Shown here: positions 37,711 to 47,100 of the stretch, piece by piece
How the letters are laid out: each line of letters opens with the position of its first letter
Position numbering within the stretch: position 1 is the first letter of the stretch
Assembly (NCBI RefSeq): GCF_022763245.1
Contig: NZ_JALEGV010000034.1
Span: 46,228 to 110,227 of the forward strand
DNA: 64,000 bases
Origin: Oricola sp.
GTDB taxonomy: Bacteria; Pseudomonadota; Alphaproteobacteria; Rhizobiales; Rhizobiaceae
Reading direction: 5' to 3'
Position numbers and translations under genes: made by a program
The notes under the pieces: generated by a model
Seen by the model: only the letters and a program-made list of their open reading frames with translations
Databases searched by the model: none
Told to the model about the DNA's origin: nothing

Positions 37711-38292
37711 ATGCTATTCGAGCTGCGAACCTATGACCTGAAACCGGCCAAGGCACCGGTTTACCTGGACAATTTCCGCAGGAACGGCGTCGGCCTCGTC
37801 ACCGCGAGCCTACCGCTCGCCGGCTACTGGATGACGGAGAGCGGCCGCCTCAACCGCATCCAGCACCTCTGGGCCTATGCCGATTTCGCCGAACGCGACC
37901 GCTGCCGCGCGAAGCTCGCCCGGGACCAAGCGTGGATGACGGGCTTCATCCCCGGCGCCTTCGTCGACGTCGTCGCCCAGCAGAACCGCTTCCTCCGGCT
38001 GCTCCACGGCAACGACGTCGTCAAGCGCGTCGTCGCCGACCGTCTCAATGTCCACGCAAACCAGCCGGCGGACATGCCGATGTTCGCCGACACGCTCCAC
38101 GCGTTGGCGATCCATCACGAAGAACTGGCAGCCACCGAGCAGACGATCGGCCTCTTCGAGGTCGTCAGCGGTGTCGATGCCGGCCGCTACCTCACCCTGT
38201 CGGCGGGGCCCGCCGATACGCTTCTTGCCGGCGCGAACGGGGCAGGGGACCACGAGATCCTCCGGCCGCTCAGCCTCTCGCCGCTGCGCTGA
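37711..38292 (+). CDS. NIPSNAP-family protein (second copy)
   Basis: A 193-residue NIPSNAP protein with a first ferredoxin-like unit opening FELRTYDLKPAKAPVYLDNF and a second, weaker unit. The function is unknown. It is the first gene of a CoA-linked catabolic operon, 25 bp before the acyl-CoA dehydrogenase gene. The other NIPSNAP gene, at 20750, also neighbours a KstD-like flavoprotein, so the association is recurrent in this window. Confidence 0.85.
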   Translation: MLFELRTYDLKPAKAPVYLDNFRRNGVGLVTASLPLAGYWMTESGRLNRIQHLWAYADFAERDRCRAKLARDQAWMTGFIPGAFVDVVAQQNRFLRLLHGNDVVKRVVADRLNVHANQPADMPMFADTLHALAIHHEELAATEQTIGLFEVVSGVDAGRYLTLSAGPADTLLAGANGAGDHEILRPLSLSPLR

Positions 38293-38317
38293 CATCCATC
38301 TAGAGAAAGATGCCGCC

Positions 38318-39493
38318 ATGGATTTTTCGCTGACCCACGAACAACGCATGCTGGTCGACACGGTGCGCGAGTTCATCCGCATCGAACTCGCGCCGCTGGA
38401 AGACACGATCGAGGAAACCGGCGTCCTGCCGCCCGAGACCGCGCGCGACATCTTCGAGAAATCGCGCGCGCTCGGCCTCTACGGCATGAACATCCCGGAA
38501 GAACATGGCGGCGGCGGCTTGTCGGTGCTGGAATCCATGCTCGTCGAGGAGCAGTTCGGCCACACCACCGACATCCTCATCCGCCGCGCCTTCGGCAATG
38601 TCTACGAGGTGCTGCTTTCCTGCACCGGCGCGCAGGTGGATCGCTGGCTTGCCCCGGCCGTCAGTGGCGAGCGCGTCTGTTCCATCGCGTTCACCGAACC
38701 CGGCGCCGGGTCCGATGCCGCCGGCATCAAGACGCGCGCCCGGCGCGACGGCGACAAGTGGATCCTCAACGGCATGAAGCACTTCATCTCCGACGGCGCC
38801 TTCTCCGACTTTTTCGTCGTCACCGCCGTCACCGATCCGGAAAAGGGTCATCGCGGCATCTCCATGTTCCTCGTCGACAAGGGCACGCCCGGCTTCACGG
38901 TCGGGCGCGACCAGCCGATGATGGGCATCCGCGGCACGTCGCATCTCGAACTGCATTTCGACGATGTGGAACTGACCGACGAAAACCTCCTCGGCGAGGA
39001 GGGCGGCGGGCTGAAACTGGCCCTGTCGGTTCTCGGCCGGGTGCGGCTTGCGCAGGTGGCGGCGCGCTCGATCGGCAAGGCCACAAAGGTCTTGTCGATG
39101 ACGCTCGATTACGCCCGCGACCGCCACCAGTTCGGCCAGTCGATCGGCGAGTTCCAGATGGTGCAGCAGATGCTCGCCGACAGCGCCATCGAGATCAACG
39201 CCGCCCGCACCGCGCTGTGGGAATGCGCCTGGCAGATGGACCGGGGCATGGACCCGCGCGCCAAGATTTCCATGCTCAAGGTCCAGGGGGCCGAAACGCT
39301 CGGCCGCGTGGTCGACCGCGCCATGCAGATATTCGGCGGCATGGGCTTTTCCAAGGACCTGCCGATCGAGCGCTACTACCGCGACGCGCGCATCTACCGC
39401 ATCTTCGACGGCGCCAGCGAGATCCATCGCTCCGTGGTTGCGAAATCCATGCTGAAGAGCGGTGCCTCCGCCTTCGACCCGTTCGGAGCCTGA
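38318..39493 (+). CDS. Acyl-CoA dehydrogenase with Asp at the canonical catalytic-base position
   Basis: A 391-residue FAD enzyme that would introduce a double bond into an acyl-CoA. It has FTEPGAGSDAAG, the flavin-binding region, RHQFGQSIGEFQ, and a C-terminal helix in which the canonical catalytic glutamate (IYEG in medium-chain enzymes) reads IFDG, Asp364. The alternative base position used by isovaleryl-CoA dehydrogenase (LER) reads LGR here. The active site may therefore use Asp364 or another residue, which suggests an unusual, possibly cyclic, acyl-CoA. The CoA-transferase that would supply the thioester starts 2 bp downstream. Confidence 0.93.
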   Translation: MDFSLTHEQRMLVDTVREFIRIELAPLEDTIEETGVLPPETARDIFEKSRALGLYGMNIPEEHGGGGLSVLESMLVEEQFGHTTDILIRRAFGNVYEVLLSCTGAQVDRWLAPAVSGERVCSIAFTEPGAGSDAAGIKTRARRDGDKWILNGMKHFISDGAFSDFFVVTAVTDPEKGHRGISMFLVDKGTPGFTVGRDQPMMGIRGTSHLELHFDDVELTDENLLGEEGGGLKLALSVLGRVRLAQVAARSIGKATKVLSMTLDYARDRHQFGQSIGEFQMVQQMLADSAIEINAARTALWECAWQMDRGMDPRAKISMLKVQGAETLGRVVDRAMQIFGGMGFSKDLPIERYYRDARIYRIFDGASEIHRSVVAKSMLKSGASAFDPFGA

Positions 39494-39495
39494 CC

Positions 39496-41013
39496 ATGGC
39501 GCGCTTCGTGACGGCGGCGGAGGCCGTTTCCCTGGTGCCCGACGATGCGACGCTCGGCCTTGTCGGCGGCGGCGGCGGCCTTTGCGAGGCGATGCTGCTG
39601 CACGAGGCAATCGAGACGCGGTTCCTTGAGACCGGACATCCGCGAAATCTGACGGTCGTCCATGCGCTCGGCATCGGCGACCGCCGCAAGACCGGCATGA
39701 ACCGTTTCGCCCACAAGGGCATGGTGTCTGCCGTGATCGGCGGTCACTGGGTCTGGTCGCCGGAAATGCAGCGCATGGCCGCCGAAAACGAGATCGAGGC
39801 CTATGTGCTGCCCGGCGGCGTCGCCATGCAGCTGATGCGTGAGATCGCGGCAGGGCGGCCCGGCCTCATCACCCATGTCGGGCTCGGCACCTTCGTCGAT
39901 CCGCGCGTCGAAGGCGGCCGGATGAACGACGTGTCGCGGCGCGACCTCGCCGCGGTCATCGAGATCGACAGCACGGAATACCTTCGTTACCTGCCGTTTC
40001 CGGTCAACGCCTGCCTGCTGAAGGGCTCGATCGCCGACGAGGAGGGCAATGTCAGCCTCGACGAGGAGCCGGCCAATGTGGACAGCTACGCGATGGCCGC
40101 GGCGGTCCACAACAGCGGCGGTACGGTGATCGTCCAGGTGCGCGAGAAGGTTTCGGCCGGCGCGCTCGGCGCGCGCCAGGTGCGCATCCCGTCGGCGATC
40201 GTCGATGCGATCGTCGTCGATCCCGGCCAGCGCCAGGGCTACGACATCGTCTACGATCCGGCGATTTCCGGCCAGAAGCGCGTCGCCGAGGCCCGGCCCG
40301 AGCCGCCTGCGCCGTCCGTCCGCCAGATCGTGGCCCGGCGCGCCCGCCTCGAACTGCGCGACGGCATGGTCGTCAATTACGGTTTCGGCATTCCCGACGA
40401 GATCGCGTCTCTGGTCGCCGCCGACGGCGAGCAGGGCCGTTACTACCAGACCATCGAGCACGGCACCTATGGCGGCACGCTCCTGACCGGCAACCTGTTC
40501 GGCTACGCCCGCAACCCGTCCTGCATGATCGACGGCCCGTCGCAATTCGACTTCTATTCCGGCGGCGGCCTCGACATCGCCTTCCTCGGCTTCGGCGAAT
40601 TCGACGGCGACGGCAATGTGAACGCCTCGAAGCTCGGCGGCCTGCCGGTCGGGCCGGGCGGCTTCATCGATATCGCCCAGAACGCGCGCAAGGTCGTGTT
40701 CTGCGGCACCTTCGACGCCAAGGGCGCCGACATTCGCGCGGATGGGGGCAAGCTCGCCATCGAGAAACACGGCGCGGTCAGGAAGCTCGTCGAGCATGTC
40801 CGCCAGATCACCTTCTCCGGCGCCCAGGCGATCCGGCAGGGCCAGGACATCCTCTACGTCACGGAACGCGCCGTCTTCGCGCTGCGAGAGGACGGCCTGT
40901 GGCTGACGGAGGTCGCGCCAGGCATCGACCTGCGCGCCGACGTCCTCGACCGGATGGATTTCGAGGTGAAACTCGACGATCCGAAGCCGATGCCCGATTC
41001 CTGCTTCATCTGA
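39496..41013 (+). CDS. Single-chain acyl-CoA:acetate/3-ketoacid CoA-transferase (family I, YdiF-like)
   Basis: A 505-residue CoA-transferase with the alpha- and beta-type halves fused, as in propionate CoA-transferase. The N-terminal half has the GGGGGLCEA glycine loop. The catalytic glutamate is most likely Glu321 in QTIEHGTYGG, where a glutamyl-CoA thioester forms in this family. It would activate the imported carboxylic acid using acetyl-, propionyl- or succinyl-CoA as donor. It begins 2 bp after the acyl-CoA dehydrogenase gene and ends the operon. Confidence 0.92.
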   Translation: MARFVTAAEAVSLVPDDATLGLVGGGGGLCEAMLLHEAIETRFLETGHPRNLTVVHALGIGDRRKTGMNRFAHKGMVSAVIGGHWVWSPEMQRMAAENEIEAYVLPGGVAMQLMREIAAGRPGLITHVGLGTFVDPRVEGGRMNDVSRRDLAAVIEIDSTEYLRYLPFPVNACLLKGSIADEEGNVSLDEEPANVDSYAMAAAVHNSGGTVIVQVREKVSAGALGARQVRIPSAIVDAIVVDPGQRQGYDIVYDPAISGQKRVAEARPEPPAPSVRQIVARRARLELRDGMVVNYGFGIPDEIASLVAADGEQGRYYQTIEHGTYGGTLLTGNLFGYARNPSCMIDGPSQFDFYSGGGLDIAFLGFGEFDGDGNVNASKLGGLPVGPGGFIDIAQNARKVVFCGTFDAKGADIRADGGKLAIEKHGAVRKLVEHVRQITFSGAQAIRQGQDILYVTERAVFALREDGLWLTEVAPGIDLRADVLDRMDFEVKLDDPKPMPDSCFI

Positions 41014-41205
41014 CCGGTTGCCCCCGACGGGCGACGAAACGGAGGCCGATTCGGGCCTTCGGGCCGCATCTGCCCGGTTCGAAGCCAATTTCCGTGAGCT
41101 CTGCACAAATTAGGTTGTGGAGTATCACGAGGATTTCCCGCCCTAGATGAATTACTAGTAGTGGCGTCCGGGTCGATGCGCCAACATCGACGTGTTGGGG
41201 GCAAG

Positions 41206-43233
41206 ATGACCTGGTCCGTATGGTCACTCGCCGAGTCGCAGGACACTGGGCCCGTGATCATACACAGCGAACTGAGCGGCGTTGCGCATCCGCGACGCCC
41301 CGCCATGATGGCGAGCCGCGGTCCGATCCTTCGAAGAGCGGCCGTTTTCCTGCTTTGCGTCGCCGGAATGATCCTGTTCGGTGTCACGCTCTCCAATTTC
41401 GGCGCGGTTTCCCCTGAAAGCGACCACGTCGTCGAGACATCGGTGCTGGAGGACGCGGCGGGCGTGCTCGACATCGAGCAGGCCGTGACGGGCCAATACG
41501 AGCCCTTCGGTTCGATCCTCAGCGAAGGATACACCGACTCGGTCTTCTGGGTGCGGCTCAAGATTCGCAAGCCGGAAGGCGGCGGCAAGCTCGCCTTGCG
41601 GATACGTCCCACCTTTCTCGACAGGATCGTGCTGTTCCAGAGGAGCGACGAGGCCGCGTCCGGCTGGGTGACACAGGTCACCGGTGACCTCGTCCCGTTC
41701 GATGAAAGGCCGCGTCCGACCGTGGCGCTGGGGTTCGAGGTCGAGCCGGTGGCCGACATCGAGGAGTACTATCTCCGGCTGCAGACCCGCAGTTCCTCGA
41801 TGCTCCGCATCAACGCGGTCGACAACCACACGGCCCAGACTGCGGAGTTCCGCTCCATCGCGATCCTCATGGTCTTCTTCGCCGCGATCGGCGGCATCCT
41901 CCTGTGGACGATCAACGAGTATCTGGTGCGGCCGGAACCCCTGATCGCCTGGTTCGCGGTCGCGCAGACCGCCTATCTCCTGTTTGCCCTGTCGCTGATG
42001 GGCTTCCTGGCGGTCATCCTGCCGTCCCGGCTGTCGGTCTATGGCGACACGGCGACGACGCTGCTCGTCCATGTCGGGCCGCTCTGCACCTACATCTTCG
42101 ACGTCGCGCTCATCCGCTTGTTCGGTCCCCGCCGCCTGCTGCCCTTGTTCTGCGTGATGATCGGCGGTTTCGTGGTCGCCGTCCTCGGTCTCTACGCGGT
42201 CGGAGCCGTCGGCGCGGGCCTGCACGTCAACGCCTATTTCATCCTGCTCGGCGTGCCCGTCTTTCTGGCCATGGCGATCGCGCCGGATGACGGACCGGTC
42301 AAGCGGCCGAGATTGCTCCGCACGATCTACGGTCTGCAGGCCGTCGCCATGGTCATCACCATGACGCCGCTTCTGGGCTATTTCGACGCCGCGGAATGGA
42401 CGATCCACAGCGTCATCATCCACGGCTTCGTCTACGTCCTCCTGATGTTCGTCCTGCTGCACAGCCGGTCGCGCGAGGTCCAGGACGTCGCGCGCAGGCG
42501 GGAACTGGAACTCAACCTGGCCAACCAGGCTCTGATCGAGGCCGAGCAGGCGCGCGAACAGCAAAACCGCTTCGTCGCCATGCTCACCCATGAGATCAAG
42601 ACGCCGATTTCGGTGATCAAGCTGTCCATCGACCGGGAGGTGACCGACCCGGCGCTCTGTGACGCGATCGACGAAGCGCTGCAGGACATCGAGGGCATCA
42701 TCGACCGCTGCAACATGGCCGACCAGCTCGACAGCGAGCATATGGAGCTGGTGGTCGAGCCGCTCGGCCTGCATTCCTTCATTTCCGGCGACCTCGAACG
42801 GCTCGGGCAGCTGGACCGGGTCCGGCTCGACATCCCCGCCACGCTCGAGATCGAGAGCGACCGGCGCCTGCTCAACGTGATCGTGTCGAACCTCGTCGAA
42901 AACGCGGTGCGCTACGCGCCCTCCGACACGCCGATAGCGATCGCCGCCGACGCGTCCCGCAACGATGAGCGAAACGGCGTGCTGATCACGGTCGGCAACG
43001 CGCTCGCGGATGGCAAGGTGCCCGATCAGTCCCGTGTCTTCGACAAGTACTACCGGGGCCCCGGCGCCCGGGCGAAAAGCGGGTCGGGCCTTGGGCTCTA
43101 CGTCGTCCAGGGTCTGGTCGATCTGCTTGGCGGCGAGGTCGCCTGCGTGGTCAATGACCAGTCGATCGCCTTTTCCGTCTGGATGCCCCTGCGCATGAAG
43201 AGAGCCGAGGACGCGGCCGGGGTGGAGCCATGA
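41206..43233 (+). CDS. Sensor histidine kinase with 7TMR-DISM extracellular/membrane sensor
   Basis: A 675-residue kinase. It has an N-terminal hydrophobic segment, a periplasmic 7TMR-DISM extracellular-type beta domain (motif SVFWVRLKI), seven hydrophobic segments (about 200-430), a short coiled linker, and a HisKA domain with His462 in MLTHEIKTP. A HATPase domain follows with N-box NLVENAVRY and G-box GSGLGLYVV. Such sensors detect carbohydrates or envelope signals at the inner membrane. The start is uncertain: ATG 41206 has a weak GGGGGC site, and a shorter start near 41305 is possible. It overlaps the response-regulator gene by 4 bp. Confidence 0.93.
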   Translation: MTWSVWSLAESQDTGPVIIHSELSGVAHPRRPAMMASRGPILRRAAVFLLCVAGMILFGVTLSNFGAVSPESDHVVETSVLEDAAGVLDIEQAVTGQYEPFGSILSEGYTDSVFWVRLKIRKPEGGGKLALRIRPTFLDRIVLFQRSDEAASGWVTQVTGDLVPFDERPRPTVALGFEVEPVADIEEYYLRLQTRSSSMLRINAVDNHTAQTAEFRSIAILMVFFAAIGGILLWTINEYLVRPEPLIAWFAVAQTAYLLFALSLMGFLAVILPSRLSVYGDTATTLLVHVGPLCTYIFDVALIRLFGPRRLLPLFCVMIGGFVVAVLGLYAVGAVGAGLHVNAYFILLGVPVFLAMAIAPDDGPVKRPRLLRTIYGLQAVAMVITMTPLLGYFDAAEWTIHSVIIHGFVYVLLMFVLLHSRSREVQDVARRRELELNLANQALIEAEQAREQQNRFVAMLTHEIKTPISVIKLSIDREVTDPALCDAIDEALQDIEGIIDRCNMADQLDSEHMELVVEPLGLHSFISGDLERLGQLDRVRLDIPATLEIESDRRLLNVIVSNLVENAVRYAPSDTPIAIAADASRNDERNGVLITVGNALADGKVPDQSRVFDKYYRGPGARAKSGSGLGLYVVQGLVDLLGGEVACVVNDQSIAFSVWMPLRMKRAEDAAGVEP

Positions 43234-43943
43234 CCGTCGAGAGCGCGTTGAGCATCACCGTCATCGAGGACAATGAGAGCCTGCGGCGATCCCTTGTCCG
43301 GATCCTGGTGCAGGCGGGGCACAATGTTTCCGGCGTCGACAGCGCCGAAGCCTTCGTCGAGAGCCGGCAGATCCAGGATCCCGACCTTCTCCTGGTCGAT
43401 CTCAACCTCCCCGGCGAGGACGGACTGAGCCTCACCGGCCGGATGCGCCGTCTGCAGCCCGATCTCGGCATCATCATCCTGTCGGCGCGCAGCACGCCCT
43501 CGGACAAGCAGGTGGGCTACGAACGCGGCGCCGACATTTATCTCACGAAGCCCGTTGCGCCAGGCGAATTGAAGGCCGCCGTCTATGCGCTGCACCGCAG
43601 GCTGACGCCGGCCGTGAAGAAATTCGACCTGACGATCGACCCCGTTCACAGCCGTGTCGTCGGACCGGAGGGCGTCGCGCGGGTCTCTGCGCTGGAACTC
43701 GCGATCATGCTCGGACTGTCGCGCGCGCCCGACCGCAAGCTGGAAGCCTGGCAGATCGCCGAACTGATTTGCCAGGATGACGTCATGCCGGAGCGCAATG
43801 CGCTTAATGTCGCCATCTTTCGGATCAACAAGAAGCTGCAGTCGGTCGGCATCCCCCATCGCGGCATCCGTTCCATCAGGAATTGGGGATACCAGCTCGA
43901 GATTGACGTTGGGGTAGTCTCGCAAGCCTCCCGCATCGACTGA
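43230..43943 (+). CDS. OmpR-family response regulator
   Basis: A 237-residue regulator with a receiver domain (acidic Glu13-Asp14, phospho-acceptor Asp57, Ser85, Lys107) and a C-terminal winged helix. The winged helix is somewhat divergent from the family; its recognition region reads ERNALNVAIFRINKKLQ. The 4-bp overlap with the kinase marks them as a cognate pair. The autotransporter starts 158 bp downstream, with three 10-bp-spaced direct repeats between, the pattern that OmpR-type regulators bind. Confidence 0.94.
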   Translation: MTVESALSITVIEDNESLRRSLVRILVQAGHNVSGVDSAEAFVESRQIQDPDLLLVDLNLPGEDGLSLTGRMRRLQPDLGIIILSARSTPSDKQVGYERGADIYLTKPVAPGELKAAVYALHRRLTPAVKKFDLTIDPVHSRVVGPEGVARVSALELAIMLGLSRAPDRKLEAWQIAELICQDDVMPERNALNVAIFRINKKLQSVGIPHRGIRSIRNWGYQLEIDVGVVSQASRID

Positions 43944-43993
43944 TCCGATCGTCCCGCCCTCCGGTCTTTCGCGAAATCGCACCGATAACGAAT

Positions 43994-44023
43994 TGGTAAG
44001 ATTCGGTAATTTTCGGTGAATCC
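43994..44023 (+). promoter_or_regulatory. Three 10-bp direct repeats upstream of the autotransporter
   Basis: Units TGGTAAGATT, CGGTAATTTT and CGGTGAATCC follow one another with an exact 10-bp period; the core is GGTAA/GGTGA. They end 78 bp before the autotransporter start and 50-80 bp after the response-regulator stop. The spacing puts each core on the same helix face, as OmpR/PhoB-type regulators require. Confidence 0.6.
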
Positions 44024-44101
44024 GAAGTGCTACCAGATTCGACAACTGACGCCTTTTTTCGGGCGACTCGGTTGTGGTGTTGATCTGGAGGCAGTCCACA
44101 C

Positions 44102-47100
44102 ATGTCTGGAAATCGAGGCAATTTCGGTGCGTGCGACCCGTCCATGGAACATCGTGAGCGGGTGCGAATCTGGCCCGCGCGCCGGCACTCCGCGTTGGCG
44201 GCGACGTCGACCCTGACCATCGCGGTCGTCCTTCAGGCGGCGTCCGCAGGTCACGCGACGGAGTATCTCTCCGGCACCACGACCATCTCCAACGGGGTCG
44301 TCACCGGCCAGAGCGTGACGGGTGGCACCGGCAGTGGCGGCGGCGCCGGCCTCGGCGGGGGGATATTCATCGGCGACGGCGCGACGGTCATCCTGAACGA
44401 CGTCGATTTCATCGGAAACTCCGCGACCGGCGGCACCGGCGGCGTGGGTGACACCGGCGGTGCGATGAACGGCTGGACCGGCGGCACCTCCGACGGAACC
44501 AACGGTGCCAGCGGTTACGATTCCCCGACGGGAAGCGGCTATTTCGGCGGCAACGGCATCGGCGGCGACGGCAGCAATGGTTACGCCGGCGGCGACGCGA
44601 GTGACGGCTCCGGTGGCGACGGCGGGACCGGCGGCACAGGCGGCAACGGGTCCAACACGACCGCCGAGACCATCAAATCGGCGCTGGAAATCGCCAAATC
44701 CACCTACGACGCGACATCGGAAGGGACCCTGGCCGGGGTCTACACCAGCATCTCGGGCGTCTTCACCGCGCTGGCGGCGCAGGCCGGCGCCAATGTCGCG
44801 ACGGAGCCCGCGCTTGCGACGATGGTCGCGAACTACACGACGCTCGCGACCCAATACGCCGCCCTCGCCACCGAGGCGTCCGGCTCGGCCGGCGAGGAAA
44901 CGTCTGCGATCATCTGGGAGACCGCATGGCTGGCCGCGATTGAAGAGACAGCCTACGAGCTCGGCGTCTCGGGCGGCGGCGGCAATGGCGGCCTGGGCGG
45001 CGACGGCGGCGACGGCAGCTACGGTTACGGCGGCGGTTCGGGCGGCGACGGCGGTGACGGCGGCGACGCGGTGTCCGGCGTCACCGGCGACGGTTCCGCT
45101 CCGGGCGGTGACGGCGGCGCGGGCGGCGATGGCGGCGCCGGCGGTTTCGGCGCAGGCGGCGGCAAGGGCGGTGACGGCGGCGCCGGCGGCGACAACGCGT
45201 CGGACTCCCAGAACGGCGAACATGACGGCGACGGCGGCGTGGGCGGCGTTGCCGGCTTCGGCGGCGGCGTCGGTTCCACTGCCAACGGAACCACGAACGG
45301 CACGGGCGGCGGCGGCGGCTCCGGCTATGGCGGTGCGATCTTCGTCCAGTCCGGCGGGTCGCTGACCATCAACGGCAACGCGACTTTCGCCGGCAACAGC
45401 GTTTTCGGCGGCTCGAGCATGAATGGCGGCGAGGCCGGTCAGGCCGCGGGGTCCGACCTGTTCATGATGACCGGATCCTCCGTCGTCCTGAACCCCGGCT
45501 CGGGCAACACCATCGTCTTCAACGGCACCATCGCCGACGACAGCCGGGCCAGCATCGCGGGATCTCCGATCGCAGCCGGGCAGGGGGCCGGCATCGAGAT
45601 CTCCAGCGGCCTCGTGGTGTTCAACAACACCAACACCTATTCCGGCCAGACGAAGATTTCCGGCGGCGTCCTGCAGGCCGACGACGGCGTCGGCATTCAC
45701 GCGCTCTCCAACATCAACCTGGCCGGCGGCGTGCTGCAGACCTCGGGCACGTTCGACCGCTATCTCGGCACGGCGTCCGACCGCTTGCAGTGGACCGGTT
45801 CCGGCGGCTTCGCGGCCATCGGCGGCGACCTCACCGTGAGCGTCAACAACGGCGCGGGCCTGACCTGGGGCAGCGGCAGCTTCGTCGGCACCGGCGACGC
45901 GCTCCTGTTCGGATCGAGTTCGGCGGATTCGGACGTCTATTTCGAAAACGCGATCAACCTGGCCGGCAGCGAACGCGTCATCGTCAACAATGGCGGGGCG
46001 GACGGCGAAAACTGGCTCTATCTCGACGGCGTGCTCTCGAACGGATCGGTCAAGTTCGGCGACGGCACCACGCAGGGAACCATCGCGCTCACGGCCGCCA
46101 ACACCCATTCCGGCTCGACGACCGTGCAGACGGGGACCACGCTCGCCCTGCTCGACGACGGCAGCATCTCGTCCTCCAGCCTCGTGCTTCAGGGCGAATT
46201 CGACATCTCGGGTTCCAACGGCGACGTTTCGGTCACGACCCTGTCTGGAGCGGGCGATGTCACGCTTGGCTCCAACGGCCTCGTGTTCACCAACGCCTCG
46301 ACCACGTTCAGCGGAACGATCGACGGGTCGGGAACCGTCCGCGTCAGCGGCGGCAACCAGTCCTTCTCCGGAGAGAACACCTATACCGGCAAGACGACCA
46401 TCGACGCGGGCGCCGAACTGACGCTTCTGGGCAGCGGTTCGATCGAGGATTCCAGCGAAGTCGCGGTCGCCGGCACCTTCGACATCGCCGCGACGACCAC
46501 CGGCGCGGACGTCAAGGCGCTGACGGGCAGCGGCAACGTCGTGCTCGGCTCCAAGACCCTCGCGGTGACCGACGCTGACGGCACCTTCGCGGGCGTCGTC
46601 TCCGGATCGGGCGGCAATTTCACCGTCGAGAGCGGCACGCAGACCCTCACGGGCACCAACACCTATACCGGCGTCACAACGATCGAGGATGGCGCGAAGC
46701 TCGCGCTGACGGGGTCCGGCAGCATCGCCTCCTCCTCGAAGGTCGTCGCCGACGGCGATTTCGACATCTCCGGCACGCTCTCGGGCGCATCGATCGTCAC
46801 CCTGGCCGGCGTTGGCGACGTCACCCTCGGCCCCCAGTCCCTGGTCATTTCCAACGGCTCGACGGCGTTTTCCGGCGACATCGCAGGCCTCGGCGGCCTG
46901 ACGGTGAACGGCGGCACGCAGACGCTGTCGGGCATCAACAGCTACACCGGCGCGACAGTCATCGCCAACGGCGCCAGCCTGGCGCTGACGGGCGGCGGCT
47001 CGGTCGCCGCGTCGTCCGGCGTCGAGGCGAACGGCACCTTCGACATTTCCGGCAAGACCTCCGACGCCGAAATCGCCAGCCTCACCGGCTCGGGCGTCGT

